Source of the DNA: Owenweeksia sp965229445
GTDB taxonomy: Bacteria; Bacteroidota; Bacteroidia; Flavobacteriales; Schleiferiaceae
Direction of reading: 5' to 3'
NCBI GenBank assembly: GCA_965229445.1
Contig: OZ245876.1
Location: forward strand, 3,224,001 to 3,288,000
DNA: 64,000 nt
Below are positions 36,417 through 45,524 of this stretch, piece by piece (the first letter of the stretch is position 1; every line of letters begins with the position of its first letter). The position numbers and the translations under genes were made by a program. The notes beneath the pieces were generated by a model. That model was given only the letters and a program-made list of their open reading frames with translations, did no database searches and was not told where the DNA came from.

Positions 36417-37391
36417 ATGACTTCGCTAGAGCAGATACAGCAGCCTGTTAGAGAAGAAATGGAGGCTTTCGAGCCCAAATTCCGGACCTATATGTCCAGC
36501 AAAGTTGCCTTGCTGGACCGAATAACATACTTCATTTATAAGAGAAAAGGCAAGCAGCTAAGGCCTATGCTGGTTTTCTTATCGGCTAAGTTGTTTGGAG
36601 AAATAAGTGAGAGCACCTATCGAGGGGCTGCTTTGGTAGAGCTTATGCATACGGCCACGCTGGTGCACGATGACGTGGTTGATGATTCTGACATGCGGCG
36701 AGGGTTCTTTTCACTCAATGCACTTTGGAAAAATAAAATTGCGGTGCTGGTAGGTGACTATTTACTGAGTCGCGTACTCTTATTGGCGGTCGATAATGAA
36801 GAACATCGTCTCCTGAAAATTGTAAGTACAGCGGTACGGGAAATGAGTGAGGGAGAACTTCTGCAAATAGAAAAGGCCAGAAGACTGGATATCAATGAGG
36901 ATATTTACTTTGAAATCATTAGACAAAAGACGGCCTCCCTGATTGCTTCTTGTTGTGGGGTTGGCGCAGCCTCGGTTAGTGAGGATGAAGCTAAAATCAG
37001 TACCATGCTCGAATTTGGAGAAAAGTTGGGCATAGCATTCCAGATAAAAGACGACTTGTTTGATTTTGAGTCATCCCGGAAAACCGGCAAGCCCAGCGGT
37101 ATTGACATAAAGGAGCAAAAGATGACCTTACCCCTAATCTACACCTTGCAACAGGCTAACCGAAAGGATAAGTCCTTTATCATTAATGTCGTAAAGCGAC
37201 ATAACACCAATAAATCCAAAGTAGCACAGGTGATAAAATTGGTCCACGATTACGGCGGCTTAGAATATGCCGAAAAGAGAATGAATGAATACTATCGAGC
37301 GGCTCAGGATATTCTGGTAGAGCTGCCCGCTCATGAAGCCAAAGAATCACTTTCTGCTTTGTGCGAGTATGTAATTGAAAGAAATAAATAA
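36417..37391 (+). CDS. Polyprenyl (octaprenyl-type) diphosphate synthase
   Basis: A 324-residue trans-prenyltransferase that extends farnesyl diphosphate with isopentenyl units, giving the side chain of menaquinone. The first aspartate-rich motif is LVHDDVVDDSDMRRG and the second is AFQIKDDLFDFES. The N-terminal KGKQLRPMLVFLSAKL matches the GKRLRP substrate-binding stretch. ATG 36417 is preferred over in-frame TTG 36405 and GTG 36411 because a -7 box occupies 36400-36407. The symbol ispB would be a family guess. The mscS-type gene follows 37 bp later on the same strand. Confidence 0.93.
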   Translation: MTSLEQIQQPVREEMEAFEPKFRTYMSSKVALLDRITYFIYKRKGKQLRPMLVFLSAKLFGEISESTYRGAALVELMHTATLVHDDVVDDSDMRRGFFSLNALWKNKIAVLVGDYLLSRVLLLAVDNEEHRLLKIVSTAVREMSEGELLQIEKARRLDINEDIYFEIIRQKTASLIASCCGVGAASVSEDEAKISTMLEFGEKLGIAFQIKDDLFDFESSRKTGKPSGIDIKEQKMTLPLIYTLQQANRKDKSFIINVVKRHNTNKSKVAQVIKLVHDYGGLEYAEKRMNEYYRAAQDILVELPAHEAKESLSALCEYVIERNK

Positions 37392-37396
37392 TTTTG
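37389..37396 (+). promoter_or_regulatory. -7 box upstream of the MscS-type gene
   Basis: TAATTTTG matches TAnnTTTG and overlaps the stop codon of the polyprenyl synthase gene; the channel ATG is 32 bp downstream, so the channel can be transcribed on its own. Confidence 0.4.
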
Positions 37397-37428
37397 CACC
37401 CTTAAATTAATCCCAAGTCTTAGCAGTA

Positions 37429-38244
37429 ATGGAAAATTTCGACAAGTATTTTGAGCAGGTTTCAGATCTGATAATTGTTTATGGAGGTAAGATTGTGCTT
37501 GCCATTCTGGTTTTAATAATTGGTTCCTATTTGATTGGCCGTTTAAAGAAGGTCGTGGGAAAGATGCTTGATCGCCGTGGAGTAGATCCATCTTTAAAAC
37601 CATTTTTACAGTCGGTAATTGGTGCCTTATTAAAAGTGATGCTGTTTATCTCGGTAGCCAGCATGCTGGGAGTGGAAATGACTTCCTTTATAGCCATCTT
37701 GGGTGCTGCAGGTTTAGCAGTTGGTTTAGCTTTACAGGGAAGCTTAAGTAATTTTGCCGGAGGCGTTTTAATCTTATTGTTAAAACCCTTCAAGGTGGGT
37801 GATTTCATTGAAGGTGCCGGGTATTCTGGTACGGTAAGAGAAATTCAGGTCTTCTATACATACCTTACCACTCCTTCAAATCAGGAGATAATTATCCCTA
37901 ATGCACAACTTTCCAACAACTCAGTTCAGAATTACTCCTTTCACGACAAGCGACGGGTAGATATGACCTTTGGCATTGGATATGAAGATAGTATTGACAA
38001 GGCTAAAAGTATTTTGGAGAAGCTCATCAGTGAAGAAGAAGGTGTTTTATCAGATCCGGGGCATGACATCTACATAGAAGCGCTGGCAGACAGTTCAGTA
38101 AATTTCAAAGTAAGGTGTTGGAGCAAGAACGAAGATTATTGGACAATTATCAACGGCTTTTCCGAAAAAGTAAAAAAGGCGTTTGACGCTGAAGGAATTA
38201 GCATACCCTTCCCACAAACGGATGTGCACCTGCACAATAACTAG
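37429..38244 (+). CDS. MscS family mechanosensitive ion channel
   Basis: A 271-residue small-conductance mechanosensitive channel that opens under membrane tension to release solutes. Three membrane helices lie in residues about 15-115; the third is the pore helix with the Gly/Ala pattern of LGAAGLAVGLALQGSLSNFAGGVLILL. The following beta domain starts with KPFKVGDFIEGAGYSGTVREIQ and includes IPNAQLSNNSVQNYS, both typical of MscS. The C-terminus ends with the FPQTDVHLHNN stretch seen in MscS relatives. Size is near the 286 residues of E. coli MscS. Confidence 0.95.
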   Translation: MENFDKYFEQVSDLIIVYGGKIVLAILVLIIGSYLIGRLKKVVGKMLDRRGVDPSLKPFLQSVIGALLKVMLFISVASMLGVEMTSFIAILGAAGLAVGLALQGSLSNFAGGVLILLLKPFKVGDFIEGAGYSGTVREIQVFYTYLTTPSNQEIIIPNAQLSNNSVQNYSFHDKRRVDMTFGIGYEDSIDKAKSILEKLISEEEGVLSDPGHDIYIEALADSSVNFKVRCWSKNEDYWTIINGFSEKVKKAFDAEGISIPFPQTDVHLHNN

Positions 38245-38367
38245 GGAAAGAGGTTAAATACAGGCTGGTTACGTCTCGGACATCCAATTTGAAGCATAGG
38301 GAACATTCTGTGCCATAATGCAGAGAGAGATGTATGGGTTGTGTAGATTTGCAGGAAGCTGAATTTC

Positions 38368-40341
38368 ATGATTTCCAAAGCCACTATTGACAGGATTTTT
38401 GAGACCTCCAGAATTGAGGAGGTGATAGGAGATTTTGTGGTACTTAAAAAGTCTGGCAGTAATCTAAAAGGATTGAGTCCCTTCTCCAATGAAAAGACTC
38501 CTTCCTTTATGGTCTCTCCAGCCAAGCAAATCTTCAAGGATTTTAGCAGTGGCAAAGGAGGAACCGTAGTGAGTTTCTTAATGGAACACGAACACTACAC
38601 CTACCCTGAAGCGCTGCGTTATCTGGCAAGGAAATACGGAATTGAGATAGAGGAAACCGAGCAGTCGGAAGAGGCAAAAGAAAAACGCTCTGAGCGTGAA
38701 AGTCTGTTTCTGGTAAATGACTTTGCCAATAAATGGTTTGGCGATCAATTACTAGATACAGAAGAGGGGATAAAGATTGGTCTATCTTATTTCAAAGAAC
38801 GAGGATTCAGCGATCAAAGCATTAAGGAATTCCAATTGGGCTATAGCCCCGAGGATTGGGAAGGCATATCCAAAGCGGCCCGTGAAGCTTCCTACAGCAA
38901 AGAATATCTGTTAAAGACCGGACTTTGTATTGAAAAGGGAGAAAGGCTGATTGACCGATTCCGTGGTCGGGTAATGTTTCCCATCCTCAGTCATACCGGC
39001 AGGGTACTCGGGTTTGGAGGGCGCACTTTGCAAAGTGGCGCCAAAATGGCCAAGTACCTCAACAGCCCGGAGAGTGAAATCTATCACAAGAGCAAAATTC
39101 TGTATGGCATCTATCAAGCCAAAACAGAACTGGGAAAGTTGGACGAGTGTCTGCTGGTAGAAGGCTACACAGATGTGATTAGTTTACATCAGGCAGGAGT
39201 TAAAAATGTAGTGGCTTCATCAGGCACGGCCCTAACCCGTGACCAAATAAATCTGATTAAGCGCTTTACCCGTAACATCACCATCTTATACGACGGTGAT
39301 GCAGCCGGAATTAAAGCTTCCTTAAGAGGTATTGACCTCATCCTTGAAGAAGGTATGAATGTCAAGGTGTTGCTCTTCCCGGAAGGTGATGACCCAGACT
39401 CCTATGCCAAGAAAGTCAGTAAATCGGAACTGGTAGATTACATTAAAGATGAAAGCAGAGATTTTGTAAAGTTTAAAGCCGGACTCTTATTGGGGGAAGC
39501 CAATGATAGCCCGTTGGAAAAATCTAAGGCCGCCAGGGAAATTGTGACCAGCATTGCCAAAATACCGGACGCGCTGCTCCGTACTGCCTACATTCAGGAA
39601 TGTGCTCAACTCATGCAAATGGATGAAAGAGTGCTCTCTACCGAACTTGCCCAAATAACTAAAAACGAGGAGAGAAAAGAAGCGCGAGACAAGCGATTAA
39701 AAGAACAAAAAGAAGCACGCCTTCAGGTCGTTGAAAAAGATGATGACCATAATGTTGCGCAAGAGTCAGACCGGCCCATCACCAGTACCAAACACTATGA
39801 GCAAGAGAAAGCCATTGTATGGCTTTTGCTCAATTATGGAGATAAGGAATTTGACTTTAGCGATGGCACTGAAGAAGAAGCTTCGGAAAGCTTACAGGAG
39901 AAAATCGCAGAGTATATCATTGCTGAGTTGGAATTGGATAAGTTGGAGTTGAACCATCCGGTTTATGCCGCGATACTGAATCATTTCACGAATGAGTTGG
40001 ATCGTACAGGAGAGGTGCTGGATCCGATGAAGTTAATCCGCTCCGAAGAAAGAGCTATTGTAAATGAGGTGGTTAGCCTGGTAAGCGATAAGCATCAGCT
40101 GCACGACTGGTCTCGCAAAAATATTATGCTTCCTGGTCGAGAAGACTTTCTACGCACCTACACCATTGAGTGTATTCTTCGCTACAAAGAGAAGCGCACG
40201 CGGGATCTGATTCATGAAATTCAGGAAAAACTAAAGTCTGATACCGTCAGGGATCAACAATATGAAGCACGCCTAAAACGCTTGCAAAAGCTTGATGTTT
40301 TGAGAATCCAATTGAACAGCAAGTTGAATAGGGTGCTTTAA
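38368..40341 (+). CDS. dnaG: DNA primase DnaG
   Basis: A 657-residue primase that makes RNA primers for replication. The N-terminal zinc-ribbon fold is recognisable (LKGLSPFSNEKTPSFMVSP, then QIFKDFSSGKGG) but the four expected ligands are Ser37, Ser40, Asp58 and Ser61, so no zinc can bind there in the usual way. The RNA polymerase core follows (FRGRVMFPILSHTGRVLGFGGR) and the TOPRIM domain has LVEGYTDVISL near 265 and ILYDGDAAG near 308, with the metal-binding Glu and Asp residues intact. The C-terminal helicase-binding region is charged and long. From memory, zinc-less DnaG is shared by other Flavobacteriia. Confidence 0.95.
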   Translation: MISKATIDRIFETSRIEEVIGDFVVLKKSGSNLKGLSPFSNEKTPSFMVSPAKQIFKDFSSGKGGTVVSFLMEHEHYTYPEALRYLARKYGIEIEETEQSEEAKEKRSERESLFLVNDFANKWFGDQLLDTEEGIKIGLSYFKERGFSDQSIKEFQLGYSPEDWEGISKAAREASYSKEYLLKTGLCIEKGERLIDRFRGRVMFPILSHTGRVLGFGGRTLQSGAKMAKYLNSPESEIYHKSKILYGIYQAKTELGKLDECLLVEGYTDVISLHQAGVKNVVASSGTALTRDQINLIKRFTRNITILYDGDAAGIKASLRGIDLILEEGMNVKVLLFPEGDDPDSYAKKVSKSELVDYIKDESRDFVKFKAGLLLGEANDSPLEKSKAAREIVTSIAKIPDALLRTAYIQECAQLMQMDERVLSTELAQITKNEERKEARDKRLKEQKEARLQVVEKDDDHNVAQESDRPITSTKHYEQEKAIVWLLLNYGDKEFDFSDGTEEEASESLQEKIAEYIIAELELDKLELNHPVYAAILNHFTNELDRTGEVLDPMKLIRSEERAIVNEVVSLVSDKHQLHDWSRKNIMLPGREDFLRTYTIECILRYKEKRTRDLIHEIQEKLKSDTVRDQQYEARLKRLQKLDVLRIQLNSKLNRVL

Positions 40342-40415
40342 TGCCGTTTCGGCTCTTAGGCTTTTGCCAAGCTTAGAACTTATTGGTGAACTCTAGAGCA
40401 GATGTAAAATTTAGC

Positions 40416-41690
40416 TCAGTACCTTTCAAGCGCAGAATTTTCTTGCGGAATAATGAAGAACACGCCATAGAAAAAGCTGAAAAATAGCACCCCCGCCTGC
40501 CGCTGCAGCATACTTTCCGTCAAGAAGCTTATTCCACAAACCAGAAGGAACACTATGGCTTCTGCATCGGGCTTAGCCTTGTAGAAGGGCAGGTAAAAAA
40601 GCAACAGGAGTAAAACCAGGCCCACAATACCGTTAGACGCCCAGTGTTGCAGATAGGCATTGTGATAATTATAATTTGTTTCAGCCAAAGTATAGGTATC
40701 CTGTCCATTCCAGAAAACCGCTTGCTCCTCGGAAAGGTATTGGTGCAATGCCGCATCTTCCGCTCCTGTACCGGTGCCAAATATCAGATGTTGACGAATG
40801 ACCTTCATGCCATCACGCCATAAAAATTTACGCGGGTTGGTTTGCTTATTGTTTACCATTTCTCGGAAGGAAACCAGTTCATTAAAACTATCCATAATGC
40901 GGTTTCGGGGACCTGGAAGGATGGCCAAACCGAGAAGGAGAGCCAGCACCGGCATAGCGATTAACTGCCAGTTACGAGTCTTCTGCCATTGTTTCCAACT
41001 TATGGCTACCACAGTCAGGTTCACCATCAAAAACACGATAAACTGAATTCTTACGGCGAGCAGGATTATCATTACCAATATTATAGCCAGACCCAGGACA
41101 GAGATCCATGCACGTTTGAACAAGTATCTCTGTCTGACAAACCAGAGTAAAAGCATCCCATAAGCAAAGTTTAGATACATACCGAAATAGTGCGGTGGCA
41201 CATTGAAATACCTCAACAATTTGAAGCTTTCAAAATTGCTGATGGCTGAACCAGTTAAGCTATGCCAACAAGCTTGAAGCAAAGCAAGGAGGCAAGCTAC
41301 CATGAGCGCATATATAAAGAGTGTTGATACCTTGGCCGATATTGAGTCTTTCTTGAGTCCGGAGGTACCCAGCAGAATGGCCCAGGCACCAAAAGGAACT
41401 TTTAAGACCAGGATGCGCTCGGCAGTGACAGTTTCTTCCGAATACAGCAGACCAATTGCGGTCCAGAGAAAATAGAACAAGCCTACCAAAGCGGGTGCAT
41501 TGTGCTTTAATCGACCCAACTTCGCTTTGAATCTTAAAGTCACCAACCAAATTAAGCTGAATAACATCAGCCCCAGGGTTAGGGGCAGACTTTTAAATTG
41601 AAATGGAAGCAAGACCGCAAAAAACAAAAGGCTATAGAGATATAGCCTTTCGAAATAAATTGAAGTCTTTTTTACATTAGTTTGCTGCAA
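40416..41690 (-). CDS. O-antigen ligase-like membrane protein
   Basis: A 424-residue polytopic membrane protein with about ten to twelve hydrophobic helices and one large extracytoplasmic loop late in the sequence (about 285-340), the layout of the Wzy_C / O-antigen ligase family. The loop contains FGTGTGAEDAALHQYL and NYNYHNAYLQHWASNGIVGLVLL; the His before the next helix is a typical ligase-loop residue. The likely role is joining or polymerising lipid-linked glycans at the periplasmic face. The start overlaps the end of the S41 protease gene by 14 bp, so they are co-transcribed. Confidence 0.82.
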   Translation of the reverse strand: MQQTNVKKTSIYFERLYLYSLLFFAVLLPFQFKSLPLTLGLMLFSLIWLVTLRFKAKLGRLKHNAPALVGLFYFLWTAIGLLYSEETVTAERILVLKVPFGAWAILLGTSGLKKDSISAKVSTLFIYALMVACLLALLQACWHSLTGSAISNFESFKLLRYFNVPPHYFGMYLNFAYGMLLLWFVRQRYLFKRAWISVLGLAIILVMIILLAVRIQFIVFLMVNLTVVAISWKQWQKTRNWQLIAMPVLALLLGLAILPGPRNRIMDSFNELVSFREMVNNKQTNPRKFLWRDGMKVIRQHLIFGTGTGAEDAALHQYLSEEQAVFWNGQDTYTLAETNYNYHNAYLQHWASNGIVGLVLLLLLFYLPFYKAKPDAEAIVFLLVCGISFLTESMLQRQAGVLFFSFFYGVFFIIPQENSALERY

Positions 41691-43326
41691 GGCTTAAGAT
41701 GCTTTGATAATCAGCTTCACTTTTTAGTACTTCCACCGCACTTGCCACCTCGGGGTCATGCTTTAGTGAATTGGCGATTCGACCATGGTCATAATAATAT
41801 CTACCAACAATTTCCTCAGCTAAAAATTGACGAATCTCCTGAGAGTAATCGATCAAATCAGAATTTTCCTCCATGGCGTATTGTTGCTGAATCATCTTTA
41901 ATTCCTTGTCCAAAGATTCTGAATAACCTTCCTTTTCAGCGGCCTTGATCAGCAGTTCGAGGCGTCGCTCCGTTTCTGTTTGATAATCAAATTCACGCCC
42001 ATCCAACCAGGCTAGAAATTCTTCATACTCTTCATCAGACAAGCTAAAGCCTTCCGGATCAGCGATGGTTTCATGAGTTCTGGCATAGTGAGTAGCGTAA
42101 TCGAAAATAAGCATTTCGCGAAAAAGACTTCGAATTACAGGACTCAAATCATATTCATCAAGAGCTACATCAGGATCAATGCCTCCACCATCATAAACTG
42201 GTCGGCCTGCTTCTGTCTCAAACTTCGTGCGCAAAGAATCAGGTAATTTTACCACGCTACCGTCTTCCGCCCTCTGGGCATAATTAATAGCCTGAATACA
42301 TCTACCGCTAGGGGTATAGTACTTAGCAATAGTCACTTTTAACTGAGCACCATAAGATAGCTTGCGCGTTTGTTGCACCAGACCTTTTCCAAAACTTCTT
42401 TGGCCAACGATCACTGCTCGGTCATAGTCTTGCAAAGTACCGGCCACTATTTCCGAAGCGGAGGCACTACCTCTGTTGATTAAAACCGCGACCGGCGTTT
42501 CCACATCAATAGGCTGATTTAAAGTCTTATAGGTCTTCTCCCATTCTTCCAATTTCCCCTTGGTTTTAACCACTTCCAGGTTTTTATCCAAAAAGATATT
42601 GCTAACGTTAACGGCTTCTGTCAATAATCCACCGGGGTTTCCTCTCAGGTCGAGAATTATACCTTCCACCTCGTGATTCTCTTCTAATTCAGAAAGTGCC
42701 TTTTTAATGTCTTTACTGGCTTTATCTGTAAAACTGCTCAAGGAGATATACGCAATATTATCCTCCAGCATGCCGTAGTATGGAACGCTCTTCACCTGAA
42801 CATCATCTCTCTCAATGGTTTTATTAAAAACCTCCTCACCTCTCTTCAACTTCACTTCTACCTTTGTGCCCGGCGCCCCTTTGAGTATTTTACTGATATC
42901 ATCTGTACTCTTTCCCGCCAGGGATTTTCCATCGATGCTGAGAATAATATCACCTGCCTTAAGGCCTGCTTTATCCGCAGCAAAACCTTCATAAGCGTTG
43001 GTAATAAACAATACATCATCTTTCAATTGAATGGTGGCGCCGATTCCGCCGTAATGGCCGGTGGTTTGAATCTTGTAATCCTCCACCATTTCCTCTGGGA
43101 TATAATTAGTGTAGGGATCAAGAGATTGAAGCATAGATTCGATGGCCTCATCCATTAACTCACCCGGCTGGGTTTCATCTACATAGTAGAGGTTTACCTC
43201 TTTAAAAATAGTGGTGAAAATGTCTATCTGTTTACTAATTTCAAAGTAATCAGGCACATAGGCTACAGATAGGCTAAGTACAATTCCTGCAAACGCAGCA
43301 ACAAAAATCTTGGTAATAGGTTTCAT
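41677..43326 (-). CDS. S41 carboxy-terminal processing protease with PDZ domain
   Basis: A 549-residue CtpA/Prc-like protease. An uncleaved or cleaved N-terminal membrane segment (about 5-25) is followed by a helical region, a PDZ domain (about 85-170, YGGIGATIQLKDD, AGLKAGDIILSIDGKSL) and the protease core. The catalytic Ser is in NRGSASASEIVAG near residue 290 and the Lys in GQRSFGKGLVQQ about 25 residues later. It acts in the periplasm on C-termini of envelope proteins. It is encoded between rnpA (upstream) and an O-antigen-ligase-like gene (overlap 14 bp). A paralogue is at 60715-62310. Confidence 0.94.
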   Translation of the reverse strand: MKPITKIFVAAFAGIVLSLSVAYVPDYFEISKQIDIFTTIFKEVNLYYVDETQPGELMDEAIESMLQSLDPYTNYIPEEMVEDYKIQTTGHYGGIGATIQLKDDVLFITNAYEGFAADKAGLKAGDIILSIDGKSLAGKSTDDISKILKGAPGTKVEVKLKRGEEVFNKTIERDDVQVKSVPYYGMLEDNIAYISLSSFTDKASKDIKKALSELEENHEVEGIILDLRGNPGGLLTEAVNVSNIFLDKNLEVVKTKGKLEEWEKTYKTLNQPIDVETPVAVLINRGSASASEIVAGTLQDYDRAVIVGQRSFGKGLVQQTRKLSYGAQLKVTIAKYYTPSGRCIQAINYAQRAEDGSVVKLPDSLRTKFETEAGRPVYDGGGIDPDVALDEYDLSPVIRSLFREMLIFDYATHYARTHETIADPEGFSLSDEEYEEFLAWLDGREFDYQTETERRLELLIKAAEKEGYSESLDKELKMIQQQYAMEENSDLIDYSQEIRQFLAEEIVGRYYYDHGRIANSLKHDPEVASAVEVLKSEADYQSILSLAAN

Positions 43327-43405
43327 GGGTCCGATAATTAACTTACTTCAGAAAGTTCTAGTGCAGGTAGGCATGGACGAATGTACTGAAAACGTGAAAA
43401 TCTGC

Positions 43406-43789
43406 TTAGAATTGTTCGATATCCTGTTCATTTGACTCTTCTATCTTTAAAAGCAATTTGCTGATCGCCTTCTCCAATACATGAAAATCCTGAATTTTTC
43501 TATCCACATAGATCAACATAAGTGCCAAACCGGAGTTTCGATTAATCAGGCCTTTGCTTAGAGCCACCCGACTAGCCTCTCTCATCCTGCGCTTTATGAG
43601 ATTTCTGTCTACCGCCGACGCAAACTTTTTCTTGGAAACACTGTAGCCAATTTTGGTGGGAGCGCCTGGCTCATAAACTCTCAGTACGCCAATCACCGGA
43701 TAAGCTTTAACGGACTTTCCATCCTTAAAAAGCCTTTCGATCAACTTTCGACTCTTGAGCCTATGTTCATCTCCAAAGCTTAAATTCAT
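43406..43789 (-). CDS. rnpA: Ribonuclease P protein component
   Basis: A 127-residue basic protein that helps the RNase P RNA mature tRNA 5' ends. The family signature is in NLIKRRMREASRVAL (RNR-like motif) with the upstream KIGYSVSKKKFASAVDRN stretch and the N-terminal HRLKSRKLIERLFKDGKSV. It lies about 80 bp upstream of the S41 protease gene on the same strand and 38 bp after hemD. It is not next to rpmH here. Confidence 0.95.
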   Translation of the reverse strand: MNLSFGDEHRLKSRKLIERLFKDGKSVKAYPVIGVLRVYEPGAPTKIGYSVSKKKFASAVDRNLIKRRMREASRVALSKGLINRNSGLALMLIYVDRKIQDFHVLEKAISKLLLKIEESNEQDIEQF

Positions 43790-43826
43790 AAGGTAAAGTA
43801 ACGAAAAGGCCGAAGCCTAAGACAAT

Positions 43827-44567
43827 TTACTTGCTATTCTTGATATACTGTTCAATAGCCATGGTCATAGAAGGTGCCTTCGGGGTCGGTGCCTTAATGT
43901 CTAACCTCAAGCCAGCCTCTTCTACTGCTTTGTGTGTACTGCTTCCAAATCCGGCGATTAGGGTTTTGTTCTGCCTGAATTCAGGGAAGTTTTCCATGAG
44001 CGACTTAATTCCCGAGGGACTAAAGAATACCAGGATATCATAGTAAACATCTGCCAGGTCGGTGAGATCACTTGAAACGGTGTTATACAGAATGGCTCTG
44101 GTATAATTAATTTTTGCCTCTTTCAACAGTTTCGGGATCTCCGCTTTTAAAACATCGGAAGATGGTAGCAGGAAAGACTCCGTTTTATGCTTTTTCAGCA
44201 ATGGAATAAGATCCTTAAAACTGTTATTGGCAAAGTAAATTTTTCTCTTGCGATACACTACATACTTCTGAAGATAGTAGGCAATGGCTTCTGAAGTACA
44301 GAAATACTTCATCTCATTCGGTACGCTAAATCGAAGTTCCTCTGCAATACGGAAAAAGTGATCCACCCCATTTCTGCTGGTGAGAATAATTGCAGAATGA
44401 CTGGGAATATTGACCTTCTGACGGCGCACATCAGCTACATCCACACCCTCAACATGTATAAATGGTCTGAAATCAACCTTTACTTTATTCTTTTCCGCCA
44501 GATCAAAATATGGAGAATTCTCAGTTTGAGGTGCTGGTTGAGAAACGAGAATAGTTTTTACCTTCAA
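43827..44567 (-). CDS. hemD: Uroporphyrinogen-III synthase
   Basis: A 246-residue HemD family protein, which closes hydroxymethylbilane with inversion of ring D in heme and siroheme synthesis. Sequence identity within the family is low; recognisable parts are IILTSRNGVDHFFRIAE, FCTSEAIAYYLQKYV, ILYNTVSSDL and VFFSPSGIKSLMENFP, then GFGSSTHKAVEEAGL. No motif is catalytic in a diagnostic way, so the call rests on these stretches and on the DUF4271-hemD neighbourhood that is common in Bacteroidota. The DUF4271 gene ends 38 bp upstream on the same strand. Confidence 0.88.
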   Translation of the reverse strand: MKVKTILVSQPAPQTENSPYFDLAEKNKVKVDFRPFIHVEGVDVADVRRQKVNIPSHSAIILTSRNGVDHFFRIAEELRFSVPNEMKYFCTSEAIAYYLQKYVVYRKRKIYFANNSFKDLIPLLKKHKTESFLLPSSDVLKAEIPKLLKEAKINYTRAILYNTVSSDLTDLADVYYDILVFFSPSGIKSLMENFPEFRQNKTLIAGFGSSTHKAVEEAGLRLDIKAPTPKAPSMTMAIEQYIKNSK

Positions 44568-44605
44568 AGTTGATCGATTTGGGTTAGTATCTACTCAATC
44601 CCTTA

Positions 44606-45265
44606 CTAGTTAAGGCTTTTAAGCCATCCTGCCAGAAATACCAAGGGGGCAATTTCCAGCGTGCAAAGGTAAAAAATTTTATAGTATGAAGAAGCCCCTA
44701 TTTTCCAAAGTTGAAGGAAGGAGAAATACAAGCTGAGCGCCACTCCCAGCAAGATTACCGATAGGGTGAGCCAAATCCACAACTCGGGGTAGCTCGTATT
44801 GTAAACTGATAATACGACCAACGGCAGCAATACAATAGTCATCCAAGCCCTATGTGCTAACTGAGCATTCTGACTACGAGCGATATCATCTGTTCTGTCG
44901 AATACCCAACCCACCAATAAACCGGCTAAATTCTTAATCAGGTAGAACAATACCAGGATGATTAAAATCCTAAAAAACAAAGCCGGTTTAGAAAGGTCAG
45001 GCCCGGCTCCCACCCCATTCTGTAACCAGATATAAATGCCGGTAGACAAAACCAGATAGCTCATCACGCTGAGGCTAACATCAAATAACCCCCTGGCCAC
45101 CACAGGGTTGAATGCCAATTCCATCTCCGTGCGTTTCACGTGAAAGGGCAAGGCAAAAAATATCCTGAAGCGTTCCGGGTTATACAACCTGGCGGCAAGT
45201 ATTAAGCCCACACAGAGCAAAAGCACAATGAGCACCCAGTCTGAGTGATGGGGAGGCATTTCCAT
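44606..45265 (-). CDS. DUF4271 membrane protein
   Basis: A 219-residue protein with about five membrane helices (for example WVLIVLLLCVGLILAARLY at the start, then ILIILVLFYLIKNLAGLLVG, VLLPLVVLSVYNTSYPELWIWLTLSVILLG). It matches DUF4271, a Bacteroidota family of unknown role usually encoded before hemD. I place the start at ATG 45265 rather than at the first in-frame ATG (45373): the longer form adds 36 soluble residues, and a TATTTTTG box stands six bases before 45265. Confidence 0.82.
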   Translation of the reverse strand: MEMPPHHSDWVLIVLLLCVGLILAARLYNPERFRIFFALPFHVKRTEMELAFNPVVARGLFDVSLSVMSYLVLSTGIYIWLQNGVGAGPDLSKPALFFRILIILVLFYLIKNLAGLLVGWVFDRTDDIARSQNAQLAHRAWMTIVLLPLVVLSVYNTSYPELWIWLTLSVILLGVALSLYFSFLQLWKIGASSYYKIFYLCTLEIAPLVFLAGWLKSLN

Positions 45266-45271
45266 AGCACG

Positions 45272-45279
45272 CAAAAATA
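45272..45279 (-). promoter_or_regulatory. -7 box of DUF4271-hemD
   Basis: On the minus strand TATTTTTG fits TAnnTTTG and ends six bases before ATG 45265. Confidence 0.45.
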
Positions 45280-45498
45280 AACTTTTACCCGCCTCAAACT
45301 CTTTCCTATGGGTAATTTGAGTATGCGATATAAAGCCCTTAAACCTCCATATACCATAGTGGCTCATCCACACCGATTATTCGGATCCTAATACATCATG
45401 CGAGAATCACTTACTATCCGCACTACGGGGTACAAAGGCTTGTAAAAAAGTGGTTGATATGAATTGTTTATTGCTAGAAAATCTTGAGCTTCATTAAG

Positions 45499-45506
45499 TA
45501 CATTTG
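45499..45506 (+). promoter_or_regulatory. -7 box of the acyl-CoA dehydrogenase gene
   Basis: TACATTTG, exact TAnnTTTG match, 18 bp before the ATG at 45525. Confidence 0.45.
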
Positions 45507-45524
45507 CCTCCAAACTGATAAAAT

